This document shows positions 1 through 5,921 of a DNA stretch of 6,222 nucleotides, piece after piece. The stretch is from Chitinophaga pinensis (GTDB taxonomy: Bacteria; Bacteroidota; Bacteroidia; UKL13-3). The translations under genes were made by a program, and so were the position numbers. The notes below the pieces were generated by a model that did no database searches, was not told where the DNA came from, and worked only from the letters and a program-made list of their open reading frames with translations. Position 1 is the first letter of the stretch. The number at the start of each line of letters is the position of its first letter. The DNA lies in assembly GCA_945876985.1 (NCBI GenBank), contig CAMCQX010000104.1:1-6222 (forward strand). Reading direction: 5' to 3'.

Positions 1-179
1 CCAGAACGTCAATAGCTGCTTATGCTTACACCCTTCATGATTCAAATTTAGAAGCTTCAAGAACTACGGTTTGGCATATTGAAAAAAACAGCCCAATAAA
101 ATATTTGTTATCAAAAATTTGGGTTCCAGCGGTTAAATTAAAAAGTAAATTTTTCAAAAGTAATACTGCCAAAAATTAG
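1..179 (+). CDS. C-terminal fragment of an unidentified protein (possible 2OG-Fe(II) oxygenase)
   Basis: An open frame enters from the left edge (first full codon at position 3) and ends at TAG 177-179, giving the last 58 residues of a protein that begins outside the window. It starts R-T-S-I-A-A-Y-A-Y-T, continues with T-T-V-W-H-I, and ends in a basic tail rich in Lys and Ser. The opening R-x-S followed by a hydrophobic strand is reminiscent of the last core strand of 2-oxoglutarate/Fe(II) oxygenases, where Arg and Ser hold the 2-oxoglutarate carboxylate. This is a weak resemblance only, because the metal-binding HxD...H residues would lie outside the window. The next gene starts 11 bp after the stop, so the two are probably co-transcribed. 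The existence of a coding end here is fairly secure; the function is not. Confidence 0.6.
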   Translation, partial: RTSIAAYAYTLHDSNLEASRTTVWHIEKNSPIKYLLSKIWVPAVKLKSKFFKSNTAKN

Positions 180-190
180 CATTTTAAAAA

Positions 191-526
191 ATGGAATGGA
201 ATAAAATTATCGATATTTCTCAATTAGAGGATATCAATGCTGCTTCTGAAAGTGAGAAAATAATGATTTTTAAACATAGCACGCGTTGTAGTATTAGTTC
301 AAGTGCGTTAAACAGATTGGAAAGAAACTGGAATGATGAAACTGATTCTGTGAAAATAAAACCGTATTATTTAGACTTAATTGCTCACAGAGACATTTCG
401 AATAAAATTGCGCAGCAATGGAATATAGCACATGAATCGCCACAGGTTTTAGTGATTGAAGATGGCAAATGCACCTATCATAATTCTCATATGGGAATTG
501 ATTATACTGAATTGATGGAATTGTAA
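191..526 (+). CDS. ytxJ: YtxJ-type monothiol bacilliredoxin
   Basis: A 111-residue thioredoxin-fold protein of the bacillithiol-system YtxJ family. These are small cytoplasmic proteins thought to remove bacillithiol or related low-molecular-weight thiols from oxidised proteins. The active-site region reads F-K-H-S-T-R-C-S-I-S (residues 27-36), with a single nucleophilic Cys33. The canonical Firmicutes form is usually written TRCPIS, and here Ser34 replaces Pro. Pro84 in H-E-S-P-Q-V-L-V-I-E fits the cis-proline loop of the thioredoxin fold, and N-S-H-M-G-I (98-103) matches the family's C-terminal SHxxI-type motif. A second Cys94 lies on the adjacent hairpin (D-G-K-C). The ATG is preceded by six adenines and lies 11 bp after the upstream stop, so it is probably the second gene of an operon. 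Family assignment is strong; the actual thiol partner in this organism is inferred. Confidence 0.85.
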   Translation: MEWNKIIDISQLEDINAASESEKIMIFKHSTRCSISSSALNRLERNWNDETDSVKIKPYYLDLIAHRDISNKIAQQWNIAHESPQVLVIEDGKCTYHNSHMGIDYTELMEL

Positions 527-538
527 AAAATCTTGTTG

Positions 539-568
539 TTGTATTTTTCCATAAATCTGTTATTTTTG
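539..568 (+). promoter_or_regulatory. Bacteroidota -33/-7 promoter candidate for ald
   Basis: In the 64-bp gap before ald there is TTG at 539-541, a 19-bp spacer, and TATTTTTG at 561-568. The latter is an exact match to the TAnnTTTG -7 element recognised by the Bacteroidota primary sigma factor. Transcription would start near 573-576, leaving a leader of about 15-18 nt before the ATG at 591. TTG is also repeated at 533-535 and 536-538, so the exact -33 element could shift. This suggests ald and the genes after it can be transcribed independently of ytxJ. Confidence 0.5.
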
Positions 569-590
569 AAATATTGCCAAAACACAAATC

Positions 591-1811
591 ATGGATCAAC
601 ATTTCGGATTTTCAGAATTAGCCAAACAAGCATCGCTTCAGCCAAAAGAAGCATTGCTTGAAAAGCGTAATTCCAATCATATTTTATACATTGGAGTTCC
701 AAAGGAAACTACTTTGCAAGAAGGTAGAATTCCGCTCACACCCTCATCTGTTCAGCTTTTGGTAAATAATGGAAACGAAGTTTGGATAGAGTCGGGAGCG
801 GGCAAAAATGCACACTTTACCGATAATGATTTTAGTGAAGCTGGTGCTAAAATTTGCCATAGCAAAGAAGAACTTTTTAAAGCCAATATTATTTTAAAAG
901 TAGAGCCACCTACTGAAGAAGAAATTAAACTTTTAACACCGCAACATTTATTAATTTCAGCATTGCAACATGCAAGTAAAAGTAATGCATTTATGAAGGA
1001 ATTAATGGCAAAAAAGTTGACGGCTATTGCTTATGAAAATTTAAAAGATCAAGATGGATTGTTTCCTGTAATAAGAAGTTTAAGTGAAATAGCAGGAACC
1101 ACAACAATAAGTATTGCCGAAGAGTTATTGAGTTCTACCTATGGCGGAAAAGGCGAAATGCTTGGAAGTGTTAACGGAATTCCGCCTACAGAAATAGTTA
1201 TAATTGGTGCGGGAACAGTAGGGGAATATGCTGCAAAAGCTGCTTTAGGTAAAGGGGCAACAGTTAAAGTTTTTGATTATTCATTATCGAAATTACGCAG
1301 GATTCAGGAAAATTTACGTCAAAGTATTTTTACTAGTTTATTGCATCCAAAAATTATTTGCAAAGCATTACAAACAGCAGATTTAGTTATTGGTTGTATG
1401 CGAAGCGAAGATGGTAGAAGTCCTATAATTATTACCGAAGAAATGGTGAGTAATATGAAACCAATGTCGGTAATTATAGATGTAAGTATAGACCAAGGCG
1501 GAATATTTGAAACAAGTGAAATTACATCTCATAAAAACCCAACTTTTACTAAACACGATGTAATTCATTATTGTGTTCCAAATATTACTAGTAGAGTTTG
1601 CCGCACTGCTAGTTATGCCTTAAGCAATGTTTTTACTCCTTTGTTGTTAAAACTTGCCGATGCAAAAGACATTCCATCGTTTTTATATAATAATGCTGGT
1701 GCCAGAAATGGAGTTTATGTTTATAGAGGAAATTTAACCGATAAACATATTGGTAAAAGATTGAATATTTACCATAAAGATTTAGATTTATTACTTTCTG
1801 CACATATTTAA
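591..1811 (+). CDS. ald: Alanine dehydrogenase (NAD-dependent), Bacteroidota long form
   Basis: Catalyses reversible oxidative deamination of L-alanine to pyruvate and ammonium with NAD, in the cytoplasm. The 406-residue protein has the AlaDH/PNT N-terminal domain from about residue 31 (Y-I-G-V-P-K-E-T) and a Rossmann domain with the nucleotide motif G-A-G-T-V-G at 206-211. Asp229 at the end of the second strand (V-F-D) is expected to bind the adenine ribose and favour NAD over NADP. Residues matching the Mycobacterium tuberculosis enzyme are Arg46, Lys103, His127 and Asp301; the His-to-Asp spacing of 174 is the same. D-V-S-I-D-Q-G-G (297-304) and H-Y-C-V-P-N-I (326-332) are family signatures. 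About 30 extra N-terminal residues precede the usual 370-residue enzyme; an extension like this is common in Bacteroidota homologues, which supports the ATG at 591. Transhydrogenase alpha subunits are related, but no membrane part is present. The Rieske gene follows after 3 bp. Confidence 0.93.
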   Translation: MDQHFGFSELAKQASLQPKEALLEKRNSNHILYIGVPKETTLQEGRIPLTPSSVQLLVNNGNEVWIESGAGKNAHFTDNDFSEAGAKICHSKEELFKANIILKVEPPTEEEIKLLTPQHLLISALQHASKSNAFMKELMAKKLTAIAYENLKDQDGLFPVIRSLSEIAGTTTISIAEELLSSTYGGKGEMLGSVNGIPPTEIVIIGAGTVGEYAAKAALGKGATVKVFDYSLSKLRRIQENLRQSIFTSLLHPKIICKALQTADLVIGCMRSEDGRSPIIITEEMVSNMKPMSVIIDVSIDQGGIFETSEITSHKNPTFTKHDVIHYCVPNITSRVCRTASYALSNVFTPLLLKLADAKDIPSFLYNNAGARNGVYVYRGNLTDKHIGKRLNIYHKDLDLLLSAHI

Positions 1812-1814
1812 AAA

Positions 1815-2168
1815 ATGGCCATTCATTTCTACAAAATTTACGATTTCAAATTACATGGAGCCGATCCACAAGCCATTAACTCGGTTAGAACAATAGACAT
1901 TGAAGGCAAACGAATTTGTTTAACAAGACTTCATGATGGATATTTTGCCATGGACGATAAATGTCCACATGCAGGAGCGCCATTAGGTGATGGTAAATGT
2001 GATGAAAACGAACAAGTAGTTTGCCCAATTCACCGATATAAATATAACCCAAGAACGGGAAAAGGTAACGGCAATCAAGGCGATTATGTTGATGTTTATC
2101 CAACTCAAATAAAAGATGATGGGGTTTATATTGGCCTAAATATTAAATGGTGGAAGAAGTTTTTGTAA
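1815..2168 (+). CDS. Small Rieske [2Fe-2S] ferredoxin-like protein
   Basis: A 117-residue protein made almost entirely of one Rieske domain. The cluster-binding motif is C50-P-H52 followed by C70-P-I-H73, that is CxH-x17-CxxH, the standard pair of Cys and pair of His that hold a [2Fe-2S] cluster. There is no signal peptide, membrane anchor or fused oxygenase catalytic domain, so it is likely a soluble cytoplasmic electron carrier. The Rieske subunit of small nitrite reductases and oxygenase ferredoxins have the same architecture, and the sequence alone does not separate these. The end is basic and aromatic (K-W-W-K-K-F-L). The start lies 3 bp after the ald stop, implying coupled expression with ald, and fhs follows 29 bp after it. 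No reductase or oxygenase partner is visible in the window, so its electron donor and acceptor are unknown. Confidence 0.88.
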   Translation: MAIHFYKIYDFKLHGADPQAINSVRTIDIEGKRICLTRLHDGYFAMDDKCPHAGAPLGDGKCDENEQVVCPIHRYKYNPRTGKGNGNQGDYVDVYPTQIKDDGVYIGLNIKWWKKFL

Positions 2169-2197
2169 AACAGTAAGTTATTTTAAATAAAAAAAAT

Positions 2198-3862
2198 ATG
2201 AAATCAGATATAGAAATTGCACGTGAAGTAAAACTTCAACCCATTCAAAAAATTGCTGAAAGCATAGGAATTTCAGAAGATCAAGTAGAGCAATACGGTA
2301 AGTATAAAGCTAAAATTACATTTGATTTTGATGAACAAAAAATAGCTCAAAGTAATTTGATTTTAGTAACAGCTACTACTCCAAACAAAAGTGGAAGTGG
2401 TAAAACTACTACTTCGGTAGCCTTGGCTCAAGGTTTAAATAAAATAGGAAAAAAAGCCATTGTTGCATTGCGCGAACCTTCTTTAGGTCCTTGCTTTGGA
2501 ATGAAAGGTGGTGCTGCTGGCGGAGGTTATAGCCAAGTATTACCAATGGAAGATATTAACTTGCATTTTACAGGCGATTTTCACGCCATTACTTCTGCTA
2601 ATAATACCTTAGCTGCTTTGGTTGATAATTACCAATATTTTAATAAAAATAATCCGAATGGTTTAAAGCAAATTTTATGGCGCAGGGTACTTGATGTAAA
2701 TGATCGTTCGTTGCGTTATATGTTAAGTGGATTAAATGGTTCTACCAATGGAATTCCAACTGAAACAGGTTTTGATATTACGCCTGCTTCCGAAATTATG
2801 GCTATCTTTTGTTTATCTTCTTCGTTAGATGATTTACGCAAAAGAATTGAAAATATTTTGTTGGGCTATAAATATGATAACACACCATTTTATGTAAAAG
2901 ATTTAGGCGTAGCTGGTGCATTGGTAACTTTGTTAAAAGATGCATTTCAACCTAATTTGGTACAAACCATAGAAGGCGGAGCGGCATTTATTCATGGTGG
3001 TCCTTTTGCTAATATTGCGCACGGTTGTAACAGTATTATGGCTACAAAAGCTGCTATGCAACATGGTGAATATGCAGTAACCGAAGCTGGTTTTGGTAGT
3101 GATTTAGGTGGTGAAAAGTTTTTAAATATAAAATGCCGTGCTGCTGGAATTAGTCCGAAAGCTACTGTTTTGGTAACAACTACTCAGTCTATAAAATTGC
3201 ATGGAAAGGTTGACGAAAAACTAATTAAGCAACCCAATATGGATGGCTTAAAAGCAGGTATTAAAAATGTAGAACGCCATATAGAAAGTTTACAACAATT
3301 TGGACAAACTGTAATTGTTGCTTTAAATAAATTCGGTTTTGATACCGATGAAGAAGTAAACTTTATAGAAAATTGGTGTAAAGAAAAAGGTGCTCATTTT
3401 GCCATCAACGAAGGATTTGCTAATGGTGGAAATGGTGCAGTAGAATTGGCCAAAAAAGTGGTAGAAATCGTGGAGAATAATCCTAGTAAACCTATTAACC
3501 ATACTTATAATTTGAATGATTCCATTGAAGAAAAAATTAAAAGTATTGTTACAAAAATATATAAAGGAAGTAGCATTACTTTAGGTAAAAATGCTAAAAC
3601 TGCTTTAAAGAAAATTACTGATTTAGGTGCCGATAAATTGCCAGTTTGTATTGCTAAAACGCAATTTAGTTTTACTGATAACGCTACTCAAGTAGGCGCT
3701 GCCGAAGGATTTAATATTCATATTGAAAACTTGGTATTGAACAACGGTGCTGGATTTATTGTAGCAGTTGCAGGTGAAATTATGCGTATGCCAGGTTTAC
3801 CAAAAGAACCTGCTGCCATGGTGATTGATTTTGTAAATGGTGAAATTACTGGCTTAAGTTAA
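2198..3862 (+). CDS. fhs: Formate-tetrahydrofolate ligase
   Basis: Joins formate to tetrahydrofolate using ATP, giving 10-formyl-tetrahydrofolate for purine and one-carbon metabolism in the cytoplasm. The length of 554 residues matches the usual 550-560. The ATP-binding loop is T-P-N-K-S-G-S-G-K-T-T-T (61-72). Family signature 1 spans about 92-136 and includes R-E-P-S-L-G-P (92-98), G-G-A-A-G-G-G-Y (104-111) and L-H-F-T-G-D-F-H-A-I (122-131). Signature 2, F-A-N-I-A-H-G-C-N-S, is at 270-279. The C-terminal M-P-G-L-P-K-E-P-A-A (531-540) is also typical. The P-loop has Ser67 where characterised enzymes usually have Glu (AGEGKTTT). An A-rich stretch (2186-2196) precedes the ATG and no promoter is apparent in the 29-bp gap, so it is probably the last gene of the ald unit, closed by the terminator at 3930-3966. 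Confidence 0.95.
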   Translation: MKSDIEIAREVKLQPIQKIAESIGISEDQVEQYGKYKAKITFDFDEQKIAQSNLILVTATTPNKSGSGKTTTSVALAQGLNKIGKKAIVALREPSLGPCFGMKGGAAGGGYSQVLPMEDINLHFTGDFHAITSANNTLAALVDNYQYFNKNNPNGLKQILWRRVLDVNDRSLRYMLSGLNGSTNGIPTETGFDITPASEIMAIFCLSSSLDDLRKRIENILLGYKYDNTPFYVKDLGVAGALVTLLKDAFQPNLVQTIEGGAAFIHGGPFANIAHGCNSIMATKAAMQHGEYAVTEAGFGSDLGGEKFLNIKCRAAGISPKATVLVTTTQSIKLHGKVDEKLIKQPNMDGLKAGIKNVERHIESLQQFGQTVIVALNKFGFDTDEEVNFIENWCKEKGAHFAINEGFANGGNGAVELAKKVVEIVENNPSKPINHTYNLNDSIEEKIKSIVTKIYKGSSITLGKNAKTALKKITDLGADKLPVCIAKTQFSFTDNATQVGAAEGFNIHIENLVLNNGAGFIVAVAGEIMRMPGLPKEPAAMVIDFVNGEITGLS

Positions 3863-3896
3863 GGTTGATTAGTTAACGAGTTAAATTGTTAATAGG
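3861..3896 (+). repeat. Degenerate TTGATT-rich intergenic repeat, copy A
   Basis: A 36-bp stretch beginning at the last two bases of the fhs stop codon. It aligns with 4660-4696 at about 30 of 37 columns, with one 1-bp gap; several of the mismatches are A/G transitions. The shared ends are AAGGTTGATT and AATTGTTAAT. The rest of the interval up to the terminator (3897-3929) shows nothing recognisable. Confidence 0.5.
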
Positions 3897-3929
3897 ATCA
3901 AACATGAAATAGAAAAATATAAATTCATA

Positions 3930-3966
3930 AAAAAAGCCATCAGTAAAATTTATAGATGGCTTTTTT
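3930..3966. terminator. Bidirectional rho-independent terminator between fhs and the cyclophilin gene
   Basis: A perfect 12-bp inverted repeat: the left arm AAAAAAGCCATC at 3930-3941 pairs with GATGGCTTTTTT at 3955-3966 around a 13-nt AT-rich loop. The loop itself contains the small palindrome TAAA/TTTA, which could lengthen the hairpin. The flanking A and T runs give a U tract on both strands, so it can stop the + strand fhs transcript and the convergent minus-strand isomerase transcript, whose stop codon lies 14 bp to the right. Confidence 0.9.
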
Positions 3967-3979
3967 AATGAATCTAAAA

Positions 3980-4582
3980 CTATTTGTTTCTTAGTTCTTC
4001 AAAAACAACTTCGCCTTTGTATTTTTTATACAATTTTCCAACACGAATAATTTTCACTTTTACTATATAATCGCCTTGAGCAACAGCGTTTACCACGTTT
4101 TGTCCTTCTAATACTTTTCCAAAAATGGTGTGTTTGTTATTTAGCCAAGTAGTTTGAATATGAGTAATAAAAAACTGGCTTCCGTTGGTAGTTGGTCCGG
4201 CATTAGCCATTGCCAAAATACCAGGACCTGTAAAACTTAAACTAGGGTCAAACTCATCTTTAAAAGCATAACCTGGTCCACCACTACCATTTCCTTGTGG
4301 ATCGCCACCTTGAATCATAAAATTAGGAATAACTCTGTGGAATTTTAAGCTATCGTAATAAGGAACTCCTAATGCTTTTGCTTCATTTTTAATTTTTCCT
4401 TCTGACAATCCTACAAAATTTGCTACTGTTAATGGCGCTTTTTCAACTTCTAATTTCATTAAAATTACGCCTTTTGAAGTGGTCATTTCTGCATACAATC
4501 CATCTGCTAATTTTGGTTTTTTTGCTGCTATTGCAATGCTTGAAATTACCATTAAACTTAGTGCTACAACTATTTTTTTCAT
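3980..4582 (-). CDS. Exported cyclophilin-type peptidyl-prolyl cis-trans isomerase
   Basis: A 200-residue cyclophilin that speeds cis-trans isomerisation of X-Pro bonds during protein folding. The N-terminus is a typical Sec signal peptide: M-K-K, a hydrophobic core at 4-17, and a likely signal peptidase I cleavage after A-I-A (19) or one residue later. There is no lipobox Cys, so a soluble periplasmic location is inferred. The cyclophilin domain spans about 29-183. Residues matching human CypA are Arg83 (R55), Phe88 (F60), Met89 (M61), Gln91 (Q63), Ala127 (A101), Phe138 (F113), Trp146 (W121), Leu147 (L122) and His151 (H126), so the active site is complete. Trp146 is found in the eukaryote-like, cyclosporin-binding type. 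A lysine-rich tail follows the domain. The gene is monocistronic here, convergent with fhs and divergent from the hypothetical-miaE pair. Confidence 0.93.
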   Translation of the reverse strand: MKKIVVALSLMVISSIAIAAKKPKLADGLYAEMTTSKGVILMKLEVEKAPLTVANFVGLSEGKIKNEAKALGVPYYDSLKFHRVIPNFMIQGGDPQGNGSGGPGYAFKDEFDPSLSFTGPGILAMANAGPTTNGSQFFITHIQTTWLNNKHTIFGKVLEGQNVVNAVAQGDYIVKVKIIRVGKLYKKYKGEVVFEELRNK

Positions 4583-4659
4583 TTTTATTTCTGTGTTTAT
4601 TTAAGCCGCTAATTAAGAGAAAAAGAAATATATAAAAAAATACTTTTTGTTTTTTGGTA

Positions 4660-4696
4660 AAGGTTGATTGAGTTGATAGGTTGAATTGTTAATTGG
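4660..4696 (+). repeat. Degenerate TTGATT-rich intergenic repeat, copy B
   Basis: A 37-bp partner of the repeat after fhs, at about 30 of 37 matching columns, located in the divergent intergenic region. It consists of loosely repeated GTTGAT/GTTGAA units. The same-strand spacing of the two copies is about 800 bp, with the cyclophilin gene between them. Its GGTTGAA at 4679-4685 could pair, with one G-T wobble, with TTCAATC at 4701-4707. Confidence 0.5.
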
Positions 4697-4699
4697 TTT

Positions 4700-4757
4700 T
4701 TTCAATCTTTGTAATCTTGTAATCTTGTAATCTTTCAATCATTGTAATCTTTCAATT
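4700..4757 (+). repeat. Array of alternating 8-bp units TTGTAATC / TTTCAATC
   Basis: Seven octamers in 58 bp: TTTCAATC (4700-4707), one T, TTGTAATC three times in direct tandem (4709-4732), TTTCAATC (4733-4740), one A, TTGTAATC (4742-4749), and TTTCAATT (4750-4757). The units differ mainly at positions 3 and 4 (GT or CA... read as TTGTAATC against TTTCAATC), and two single-base spacers break the period. The array occupies the 5' side of the hypothetical-miaE operon, ending 30 bp before its ATG. It is non-coding in all likelihood. Whether it binds a protein or is simple slipped-strand expansion cannot be told from one copy. Confidence 0.75.
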
Positions 4758-4787
4758 AAAAAATTAACAACTATATTGCAACAAATT

Positions 4788-5264
4788 ATGCAATCGGCTT
4801 CGTTATCGGAAATAAAGAAAGAGTTACAAACTCTCCATCCAGCTCAATTAGTGGAGCTTTGCACCAAACTTGCTAAGTATAAAAAAGACAATAAAGAATT
4901 TTTAAATTACTTGCTTTTTCAAACACACAATGAAGCTCCATTTATTGAAAATGTAAAAGTTGAAATGACGGAATTGTTTGAAGACATGAATACTTCTAAT
5001 TTATATTTTGCTAAAAAAACCATTCGAAAAATTCTTCGACTCGCCAATAAACATGCAAAATATTCTGGCTTAGCAACTACCAATATTGAATTATTGACTC
5101 ATTTTTGCAAAGCATTAAACGATACGAAAATTGAATTCAGAAAAAGTCCGGTTTTGTATAATTTATACAAAGCACAACTGAAGCGAATCAATGATTCAAT
5201 GAAAACTTTACATGAAGACTTGCAATACGATTACCAAAAAGAAATAGATTTATTAAGTAAATAA
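4788..5264 (+). CDS. Conserved Bacteroidota hypothetical protein, all-helical, beside miaE
   Basis: A 158-residue protein of no known function. I recognise the general pattern (S-L-S-E-I-K-K-E-L near the start, L-V-E-L-C-x-x-L-A-K-Y-K-K-D-N-K at 21-36, L-H-E-D-L-Q-Y-D-Y at 141-149) as that of a conserved Bacteroidota family, from memory and not from a search. The sequence is rich in Lys, Leu and Glu, with no signal peptide, membrane segment or metal-binding motif, and looks like a bundle of about six amphipathic helices. The basic stretch A-K-K-T-I-R-K-I-L-R-L-A-N-K-H at 75-89 could contact nucleic acid. I chose ATG 4788; an in-frame TTG at 4776 would add only four residues. The tRNA hydroxylase gene begins 9 bp after its stop, so the two are almost certainly co-transcribed and may be functionally linked. 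Confidence 0.82.
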   Translation: MQSASLSEIKKELQTLHPAQLVELCTKLAKYKKDNKEFLNYLLFQTHNEAPFIENVKVEMTELFEDMNTSNLYFAKKTIRKILRLANKHAKYSGLATTNIELLTHFCKALNDTKIEFRKSPVLYNLYKAQLKRINDSMKTLHEDLQYDYQKEIDLLSK

Positions 5265-5273
5265 AAATAAAAT

Positions 5274-5855
5274 ATGTTAGGTCTTAAACTTCCAACTGAT
5301 CCGCGTTGGGTAAATATAGTAGAAAGTAATTTAGAAGAAATATTAACCGACCATGCTTGGTGCGAGCAAAAAGCAGCAAGTAATGCCATTACTATTATTA
5401 CTTACAACCCCGAGTTAACTGATTTGGTTGCCGATTTATTGGCATTGGTAAAAGAAGAAATTAGTCATTTTGAACAAGTTTTTGAAATCATCAAAGCTCG
5501 TGGTTATACATTAGGCCGTGAACGAAAAGACAGTTATGTAAACGAACTCTATCAGTTTATGCAAAAAGGTGGAAGCCGCAGCGCATCGTTTGTTGATAGA
5601 ATGTTGTTTTCGGCCTTGATAGAAGCCCGAAGTTGTGAGCGTTTTAAAGTGCTTTCTGAAAATATTGATGATGCAGAATTATCGAAATTTTATTATGAAT
5701 TAATGGTAAGTGAAGCGGGTCATTACACCACTTTTTTAACTTATGCTCGTAAATATGGAAACGATGTAGATGTAGATAAACGCTGGAAAGAATGGCTAGA
5801 ACATGAAGCAAAAGTAATTGCCAATTATGGTAAAAAAGAAACGGTGCATGGTTAA
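5274..5855 (+). CDS. miaE: tRNA-(ms2io6A)-hydroxylase, MiaE family
   Basis: A 193-residue non-haem diiron monooxygenase of the MiaE family. MiaE hydroxylates the isopentenyl side chain of 2-methylthio-N6-isopentenyladenosine at tRNA position 37 using O2. The ferritin-like four-helix bundle is visible with a full set of likely iron ligands: Glu31 (H-A-W-C-E-Q-K-A-A), Glu62 and His65 (E-E-I-S-H), Glu117 (L-I-E-A-R-S-C-E-R-F), and Glu147 and His150 (S-E-A-G-H). The two ExxH motifs and the EARSCERF-type stretch are characteristic. Length is typical of the Bacteroidota members, shorter than the enterobacterial protein by my recollection. An A-rich leader precedes the ATG, 9 bp after the hypothetical gene. 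The required earlier enzymes MiaA and MiaB are not in the window. The tRNA substrate is inferred from the family. Confidence 0.92.
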   Translation: MLGLKLPTDPRWVNIVESNLEEILTDHAWCEQKAASNAITIITYNPELTDLVADLLALVKEEISHFEQVFEIIKARGYTLGRERKDSYVNELYQFMQKGGSRSASFVDRMLFSALIEARSCERFKVLSENIDDAELSKFYYELMVSEAGHYTTFLTYARKYGNDVDVDKRWKEWLEHEAKVIANYGKKETVHG

Positions 5856-5873
5856 ATGAATTATTTTATCATA

Positions 5874-5905
5874 AAAAAGCCAATTGATTACTCAATTGGC
5901 TTTTT
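5874..5905. terminator. Bidirectional rho-independent terminator after miaE
   Basis: A perfect 14-bp stem: AAAAAGCCAATTGA at 5874-5887 pairs with TCAATTGGCTTTTT at 5892-5905 around a 4-nt loop TTAC. It lies 19 bp after the miaE stop and 17 bp before the minus-strand stop of the right-edge gene. The A and T runs let it serve both convergent transcripts. Confidence 0.92.
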
Positions 5906-5921
5906 AAAATTTGATATTCTA

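Noticed and set aside
294..602. Minus-strand open frame of about 100 codons opposite ytxJ
   Set aside because: It lies antisense to a well-supported gene, and its product has no recognisable motif and unusual composition. It is a shadow frame; the same holds for frames at 1383-1568 and 1885-2103.
2169..2197. Separate promoter for fhs
   Set aside because: The gap is only an A-rich leader; the nearest TTG (2163-2165) and TATTTTAA are 13 bp apart and the -7 match is poor.
4625..4632. Minus-strand TATATTTC as -7 element for the cyclophilin gene
   Set aside because: It differs from TAnnTTTG at the last base, and no convincing TTG lies at the right distance upstream. A promoter must exist in this area but I cannot place it.
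4420..4635. Plus-strand open frame rich in Leu overlapping the start of the cyclophilin gene
   Set aside because: The apparent hydrophobic membrane-like protein is the reverse reading of the lysine- and glutamate-coding cyclophilin sequence, with no family resemblance.
4641..4649. TACTTTTTG as -7 element for the hypothetical-miaE operon
   Set aside because: It has one base too many for TAnnTTTG, no upstream TTG at suitable spacing, and lies about 140 bp before the start codon.
4700..4757. CRISPR-like array
   Set aside because: The units are only 8 bp with no unique spacers and no cas genes nearby.
4776..4787. TTG at 4776 as start of the hypothetical protein
   Set aside because: It would add only four residues, and a normal ATG at 4788 directly precedes the conserved-looking sequence.
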